This document shows, in pieces, positions 30,633-34,950 of a DNA stretch of 34,950 nt. Position 1 is the first letter of the stretch. Every line of letters starts with the position of its first letter. The stretch covers positions 1 through 34,950 of the forward strand of contig NZBM01000001.1 of assembly GCA_002687905.1 (NCBI GenBank), read 5' to 3'. Position numbers and translations under genes: made by a program. The DNA is from a bacterium (GTDB lineage: Bacteria; Patescibacteriota; Minisyncoccia; Phycocordibacterales; JABMNX01). The notes below the pieces were generated by a model. That model was given only the letters and a program-made list of their open reading frames with translations, did not search any database and was not told where the DNA came from.

Positions 30633-32291
30633 TTACTTTTTTCTTTTTTTGCTTCTGCTGATAGCCGCTTTTATAAACGCCGTAAAAAGTGGGTGTGGTT
30701 CAAGCGGACGTGCTTGTAACTCTGGATGAAATTGTACCCCCAAGAAAAACGGATGCTTACCCTCCGGAAGCTCTGCTATCTCCATAAGTACTTTATCTGG
30801 AGATACTCCTGAAAATACAAGGTCTTTGCTCGCTAAGCGCTCTACATAGTCAGGATTTACCTCATAGCGATGACGGTGCCTCTCTTCTATTAATTCCTTT
30901 CCGTAGGATTTTCTGGCAATCGTTCCTCGCTTCAAGTACGCAGGATAAACTCCAAGTCGCATTGTTCCCCCATAATCTTCTTTCTCAAGTTTCTTTTTCT
31001 GATCGGGCATAATATCAACCACTAAGTCTTTCGCTTTTGGATCAATTTCGTGCGTTTGCGCACCTTTAATACCGAGTGCGTTTCTTGCGTATTCAATAAC
31101 CATTAATTGCATGCCATAACAAAGCCCAAAATATGGAATCTTATTCTCCCTAACGTAGCGTATTGCATTTAATTTTCCATCTATACCACGCTCCCCAAAT
31201 CCCCCCGGTACTAGCACTCCGTGATATTTTTTAAGCTCATTGGTTTTGCTCTTTTTCTCAAAATCTTTAGCGTTTAGCCAGTGTATTTCTGGTTCAACAC
31301 CAAGTTTGTAAGATGAAAACTTTATAGCCTCAATGACAGAGATATAAGCATCTGAAAGAACAAAATCTCCTGTGTCAAAATACTTACCTACTACAGCGAT
31401 CTTTATCTTTGGTTTTTTGGCATTTACCTTACTTACAAAGCTTCTCCATTTTGCAAAATTCGCTTTTCTGCTTTTCTGTTGCGATTTAAGAAGCTCCAAA
31501 ATAGTATTTCCTAAATTATCGCGCTCAAAATTAAGAGGGACTTCATAAATACTTTTAATATCAGGTGCGGAAATAACGTGCTCACTCTTTACACTGCACG
31601 ATGTTGCAATTTTCTCCTTCCTTCTCTTATCAAGCGCTACCTCACTTCGTGCAATTATGATGTCGGGCTGAACTCCGTATGAGTTAAGTGCGCGAATTGC
31701 GTTTTGCGTAGGTTTTGTCTTCATCTCGCCAAGCTTCCCTGGAATTGGCAAGTAAGAAACCATAATGAAAAGGACGTCATCTGGATTTTCAACTTTGAGC
31801 ACGCGCGCAGCTTCAATAAACATTATATTTTGGTAGTCGCCTATTGTTCCTCCGATCTCTATTACGGAAATTTCCGAGCCATTTACATCAGCTGCGCGTG
31901 TAAAACGTCTCGTTATTTCATCTCTTATATGCGGAATCGCCTCAACACACTTGCCGCGATAACCAAGAGAGCGTTCTTTTTGAATTACGTGGTTATACAC
32001 CATCCCACTTGTTATATAGTCTTCATCCGTTAAATCTTTACCCAAAAAGCGCTCATAATTTCCCATATCTTGGTCTGTTTCAAGCCCGGAGCGTAAAACA
32101 AAAACCTCACCGTGTTCGGTGGGGTTCATAGTGCCCGCGTCTACATTTAGATACGGATCTACTTTAATTAGGTTAACCTTAAAACCTTTTGACTGAAGAA
32201 TCTTACCAATTGAAGAGGTGGCAATCCCTTTTCCGACGCCAGACATAACCCCGCCAATGACGAATATGTATTTGTGTTCCTTGCGAGCCAT
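30633..32291 (-). CDS. pyrG: CTP synthase
   Basis: Converts UTP to CTP with ATP and glutamine. 552 residues, full length. The synthetase domain starts KYIFVIGGVMSGVGKGIATSSIGKILQSKGFKVNLIKVDPYLNVDAGTMNPTEHGEVFVL and includes EIGGTIGDYQN. The glutamine amidotransferase domain has PGGFGERGIDGK, the nucleophile in FGLCYGMQL (usually GICLGMQ) and the His/Glu in GVQFHPELQARP. Its start overlaps the ftsX stop by one base, so it is the last gene of prfB-ftsE-ftsX-pyrG. Certain. Confidence 0.98.
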   Translation of the reverse strand: MARKEHKYIFVIGGVMSGVGKGIATSSIGKILQSKGFKVNLIKVDPYLNVDAGTMNPTEHGEVFVLRSGLETDQDMGNYERFLGKDLTDEDYITSGMVYNHVIQKERSLGYRGKCVEAIPHIRDEITRRFTRAADVNGSEISVIEIGGTIGDYQNIMFIEAARVLKVENPDDVLFIMVSYLPIPGKLGEMKTKPTQNAIRALNSYGVQPDIIIARSEVALDKRRKEKIATSCSVKSEHVISAPDIKSIYEVPLNFERDNLGNTILELLKSQQKSRKANFAKWRSFVSKVNAKKPKIKIAVVGKYFDTGDFVLSDAYISVIEAIKFSSYKLGVEPEIHWLNAKDFEKKSKTNELKKYHGVLVPGGFGERGIDGKLNAIRYVRENKIPYFGLCYGMQLMVIEYARNALGIKGAQTHEIDPKAKDLVVDIMPDQKKKLEKEDYGGTMRLGVYPAYLKRGTIARKSYGKELIEERHRHRYEVNPDYVERLASKDLVFSGVSPDKVLMEIAELPEGKHPFFLGVQFHPELQARPLEPHPLFTAFIKAAISRSKKRKK

Positions 32292-33223
32292 TATTGAATT
32301 TTTAGATAACGGCGAACGGCCAAATAACTTGAGACTGCACCAAGAAGGATTCCAGTCCCCATAATAATCACGAAAATCTGTCCGAAATTGTTTAGATAAT
32401 ATTCAAATATGTTTATATTGCTGAAAAATCCTTCTGTTACTGAGCCGAGAGATAGCGTAATTGGATAGAAAAGAACCAGAGTAATGATTCCCGCAGCAAT
32501 GCCATAGAGAAGCCCCTCAACCACAAATGGATTCTGAATATAAGTGTTACTTGCTCCAACAAGCTTCATAACCGATATCTCATCTTTTGCAGTGTAAATT
32601 GCCAGACGAATCGTATTAAATGTAATAGCAACTGATGCAAGAGCTAAAAATATTATTACAAGAGTTCCAAAACGCTCTGCAGAGTTAATTATCTTCGTTA
32701 ATCTATCAATCGCTATTTTATTCTGAAAGAAATTAATCTTTTCAATTATAGAAGTTTTTCCTTGTGGAGTTGCGTCTTCTTGCTCCTGTAAAAAATTGGC
32801 AATTCCCTCATACTGACTCGTCTCCTTTGCTCGTATTGAAAGACTTGCGCCAAGTGGATTCTCTTCAAGCTCATCAAGTGCTTGGAGAGTGAGCTGATCA
32901 TCACTATGCCTTTCCCTAAAACGAAGGAGTGCTTCGTCACGTGATATATATTCCACCTCCCTCACCTCCGGCAGCACTTCAATTGATTTCTTTAAAGAAA
33001 GAATGTTACCTTCATCAGCCTCAACCGTGAAATATACGTTTATATCCACCTTATCTTCAAGCTGATCAAGAGTTGAATTAAGGAGTGCTCCAACAAATAC
33101 AAGCGAGCCAACAACAAAAAGAGTTACGGTCATCACTAGAATAGAAGCAATTGAGACAAAACTATTTCTCCAAAAACTTACAAACCCTGAACGAAGAATC
33201 CTTTTTGTGTTGGTCCATTTCAT
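32291..33223 (-). CDS. ftsX: Cell division protein FtsX
   Basis: Membrane partner of FtsE; the pair controls peptidoglycan hydrolases at division. 310 residues. N-terminal helix (FVSIASILVMTVTLFVVGSLVFVGALL), an extracytoplasmic domain of about 120 residues (DINVYFTVEADEGNILSLKKSIEVLPEVREVEYISRDEALLRFRERHSDD), then three C-terminal helices forming the FtsX permease fold (TLVIIFLALASVAITFNTIRLAIYTAKDEISVMKLVGASNTYIQNPFVVEGLLYGIAAGI). Three bases separate it from ftsE. Confidence 0.97.
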   Translation of the reverse strand: MKWTNTKRILRSGFVSFWRNSFVSIASILVMTVTLFVVGSLVFVGALLNSTLDQLEDKVDINVYFTVEADEGNILSLKKSIEVLPEVREVEYISRDEALLRFRERHSDDQLTLQALDELEENPLGASLSIRAKETSQYEGIANFLQEQEDATPQGKTSIIEKINFFQNKIAIDRLTKIINSAERFGTLVIIFLALASVAITFNTIRLAIYTAKDEISVMKLVGASNTYIQNPFVVEGLLYGIAAGIITLVLFYPITLSLGSVTEGFFSNINIFEYYLNNFGQIFVIIMGTGILLGAVSSYLAVRRYLKIQ

Positions 33224-33226
33224 AAA

Positions 33227-33907
33227 TTACAAAACGTATTTGCCGGATTTATCGTCTCGCACTACTCTTCCGGCATCCAGCGTAATAACTCTCTTATTAA
33301 GAGAGTCTATCACTCCTTTGTTGTGTGTAGTAAGAATAACTGTTGTTCCGAGGTCATTAATCTTTTTTAGAATCTGAACTATCTCAAATGTGTTTAGTGG
33401 GTCAAGGTTTCCAGTAGGCTCATCTGCTATCACAATGTCTGGCTGGTTAACTATAGCGCGAGCAATTGCAACTCTTTGCTTCTCCCCTCCTGAAAGTTCG
33501 TGCGGGAAATTCCACATCTTCTCTCCCAAGTCCACTAAATCAAGTACGTATGGAACGTCAGCCTCTATTTCTTCGTCGGTGCGCCCCGCAGCCTCCATAG
33601 CAAACGCAATGTTTTCATAAACTGTCTTATGAGGGAGAAGCCTGAAATCCTGAAATACCATACCCATACGACGTCTCAAGTCGTTAAGACTTTCCTTCTG
33701 AAGCTCTGATATATTGCTTGATTCAAAAAACACCGCGCCGTCGGTCGGCTTGTCTTCAGCTAAAAGCATCTTTAAAAGAGTCGTTTTTCCAGCTCCGGAG
33801 TGTCCAACAATAGAGACGAACTCATTTGGTTCTATTGTAAGAGAGATGTTATCAAGCGCAGCGGGTCCTCCATTGTAGATTTTCGAGACTCTATCGAAAT
33901 AGATCAT
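33227..33907 (-). CDS. ftsE: Cell division ATP-binding protein FtsE
   Basis: ABC ATPase partner of FtsX. 226 residues. It has MIYFDRVSKIYNGGPAALDNISLTIEPNEFVSIVGHSGAGKTTLLKML with the Walker A, GMVFQDFRLLPHKTVYENIAFAME typical of FtsE, signature LSGGEKQRVAIARAIVNQP, Walker B DIVIADEPTGNLDP and the switch His in TTHNKGVI. It follows prfB by 12 bases; the prfB-ftsE-ftsX order recurs in many bacteria. Confidence 0.98.
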   Translation of the reverse strand: MIYFDRVSKIYNGGPAALDNISLTIEPNEFVSIVGHSGAGKTTLLKMLLAEDKPTDGAVFFESSNISELQKESLNDLRRRMGMVFQDFRLLPHKTVYENIAFAMEAAGRTDEEIEADVPYVLDLVDLGEKMWNFPHELSGGEKQRVAIARAIVNQPDIVIADEPTGNLDPLNTFEIVQILKKINDLGTTVILTTHNKGVIDSLNKRVITLDAGRVVRDDKSGKYVL

Positions 33908-33919
33908 GACACACCGATT

Positions 33920-34801
33920 TTACTCCAAATCACGCTCTGCGTCTATAAATTTTTGGATATCTCCATCAATAACACTGTCTACATCACGCACTTCAACCTC
34001 TGTTCTGTGGTCTTTAACCATCTGATATGGATGGAATACGTAAGAGCGTATCTGATTACCCCATTCAACGCTTGTTGTAGCACTTATTGAAAGTCCTTTT
34101 TCTTGTTTTCTTCTATCATCCTCCATTTTCTTGAAGATTTTGCCCTTAAGAATCTCCAAAGCCTTTTCTCTATTCTGTTGCTGGCTCCTTTCAGAGTCAA
34201 CGTGCACCGACAGATTGGTTGGCTTGTGAACTATGCGCACTGCAGTCTCTCTTTTGTTCACATTTTGCCCTCCTGGACCACCTGATTTAGCAAATTGTAT
34301 ATCAAAGTCATCCTCTGAAACATCAACTCCTTTTAAATCAGGAAGCTTTGGTGTCACCTCAACCATTGAAAACGAAGTATGTCTTTTTTTCTGTGCATTA
34401 AATGGTGAAATGCGAACGAGTCGATGTACTCCCGACTCATTTTTAAGCACCCCATATGCACCACTTCCTTCTACCTCAAAAGTGACATTTCTATATCCTC
34501 CAGTCTCGTTTGTATTTTCATGAAGTTTATTTAAAACCCAATTTTTGGAATCAATATATTTCTCATACATCCTAAAAAGAATTGCGGAAAAATCCTCAGC
34601 GTCATCGCCCCCAGCACCAGAAAAAATCGTGACAATTGCATTTCCTTTATCGTATTTCCCTACGCCAGCGAGCTGGTCTTTAAGCTCCTGATGTTTTGCA
34701 ATAGCCACTTGCGCAGCGCCTTTATCATCCCAAAAAGACGGTTCATTCATCCCCGCTTCTATCGCTTCAATCTGCTTTTCAATCTCTGACTTATCGCGCA
34801 T
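33920..34801 (-). CDS. prfB: Peptide chain release factor 2, shortened N-terminal domain
   Basis: Recognises UAA and UGA stops. 293 residues against about 365 in E. coli. The SPF anticodon motif (VRISPFNAQKKRHTSF) and the catalytic GGQ (SGGPGGQNVNKRETAVRI) are intact. Domain 1 is much reduced: only about 50-60 residues (EIEKQIEAIEAGMNEPSFWDDKGAAQVAIAKHQELKDQLAGVGKYDKGNAIVTIFSGAGGDDAEDF) precede the domain 2 core. An in-frame TAA directly before the ATG rules out a longer N-terminus, so the RF2 autoregulatory frameshift is absent. Six bases separate a perfect TATAAT from the ATG. First gene of prfB-ftsE-ftsX-pyrG. Confidence 0.95.
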   Translation of the reverse strand: MRDKSEIEKQIEAIEAGMNEPSFWDDKGAAQVAIAKHQELKDQLAGVGKYDKGNAIVTIFSGAGGDDAEDFSAILFRMYEKYIDSKNWVLNKLHENTNETGGYRNVTFEVEGSGAYGVLKNESGVHRLVRISPFNAQKKRHTSFSMVEVTPKLPDLKGVDVSEDDFDIQFAKSGGPGGQNVNKRETAVRIVHKPTNLSVHVDSERSQQQNREKALEILKGKIFKKMEDDRRKQEKGLSISATTSVEWGNQIRSYVFHPYQMVKDHRTEVEVRDVDSVIDGDIQKFIDAERDLE

Positions 34802-34807
34802 TTATAG

Positions 34808-34813
34808 ATTATA
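34808..34813 (-). promoter_or_regulatory. -10 box of prfB-ftsE-ftsX-pyrG, leaderless start
   Basis: TATAAT-ctataa-ATG on the minus strand. No clear -35. Confidence 0.65.
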
Positions 34814-34851
34814 CCTTGAGCCAGCGGTCGGGATTGGCGTCAGGTCACTAA

Positions 34852-34887
34852 ACCAAAAACCTTACGATATATCGTAAGGTTTTTGGT
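34852..34887. terminator. 36-bp perfect palindrome, bidirectional terminator
   Basis: ACCAAAAACCTTACGATA with its exact reverse complement, ending in GTAAGGTTTTTGG on both strands. GC-containing stem with A-run before and T-run after fits an intrinsic terminator in either direction. Confidence 0.8.
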
Positions 34888-34908
34888 AAGTGCCTCCTGC
34901 CCGGACTC

Positions 34909-34936
34909 CCCAGCACCTAACGCGTTAGGTGCTGGG
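34909..34936. repeat. 28-bp perfect palindrome at the window end
   Basis: CCCAGCACCTAACG with its exact reverse complement, no loop. Partial extra pairing outside (GGAC and GTCC). T-poor, so either a terminator for a gene beyond the window or another repeat. The 22 bases between it and the previous palindrome hold nothing I recognise. Confidence 0.6.
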
Positions 34937-34950
34937 TCCGTCTTTCAAGT

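Overview
The window looks like chromosomal DNA of a Candidate Phyla Radiation bacterium (Patescibacteria), most likely a Parcubacteria-type lineage. This is inferred from the AT-rich compact sequence, the CPR-like gene set (LemA, HtpX, DUF192, RNase J, a B12-dependent ribonucleotide reductase, bactofilin-like and LamG surface proteins, tiny membrane proteins), the many short palindromic elements, and the style of translation starts. A true release factor 2 with an SPF motif means UGA is a stop codon, which argues against the UGA=Gly lineages (Gracilibacteria/Absconditabacteria). No marker was searched, so the placement is a judgement.

Layout. 1-5135 (minus): O-antigen-ligase/TPR protein, murJ and the start of lepA, probably one operon. 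5214-6004 (plus): rnpB, the RNase P RNA, swollen to about 718 nt by palindromic repeat hairpins, with a clear promoter and terminator. 6010-9026 (minus): class II ribonucleotide reductase and a DUF192 protein. 9060-9374: a region of tRNA-derived inverted fragments and tRNA-Ser(GGA). 9389-11357 (minus): lemA-nudix-htpX, followed closely by the tRNA. 11408-13382 (minus): groES-groEL from a textbook promoter. 13475-18754 (plus): secG, a family 5 substrate-binding protein, RNase J, an MFS transporter and a small membrane protein. 18787-24029 (minus): two predicted small RNAs flanking a HAD phosphatase, a trypsin-like protease, endonuclease III, a small membrane protein, a bactofilin-like membrane protein and DNA polymerase IV. 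24050-27459: an accessory stretch with a split HNH/AP2 nuclease, an unrecognised gene, tag, a 47-residue membrane protein and a LamG surface protein. 27527-30617: ZIP transporter, a predicted small RNA, tRNA-Gln(CTG), small membrane proteins, an alpha/beta hydrolase and a zinc-ribbon protein. 30633-34801 (minus): prfB, ftsE, ftsX, pyrG, the most conserved housekeeping block.

Themes. (1) Many housekeeping genes have a good -10 box almost exactly six bases before the start codon and no Shine-Dalgarno, which points to leaderless mRNAs; small or accessory genes carry strong Shine-Dalgarno sites instead. (2) Several gene ends and one leader hold long perfect palindromes with no loop, probably bidirectional terminators or a repeat family. 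(3) Structured RNA is unusually rich: rnpB with repeat-built arms, two tRNAs, and three predicted small RNAs with their own promoters.

The best candidates for something undescribed are the repeat-expanded RNase P RNA, the roughly 78-nt double-hairpin RNA at 28284-28362 and the roughly 188-nt RNA at 19612-19799. I found no CRISPR array, insertion sequence, prophage or recognised defence system.
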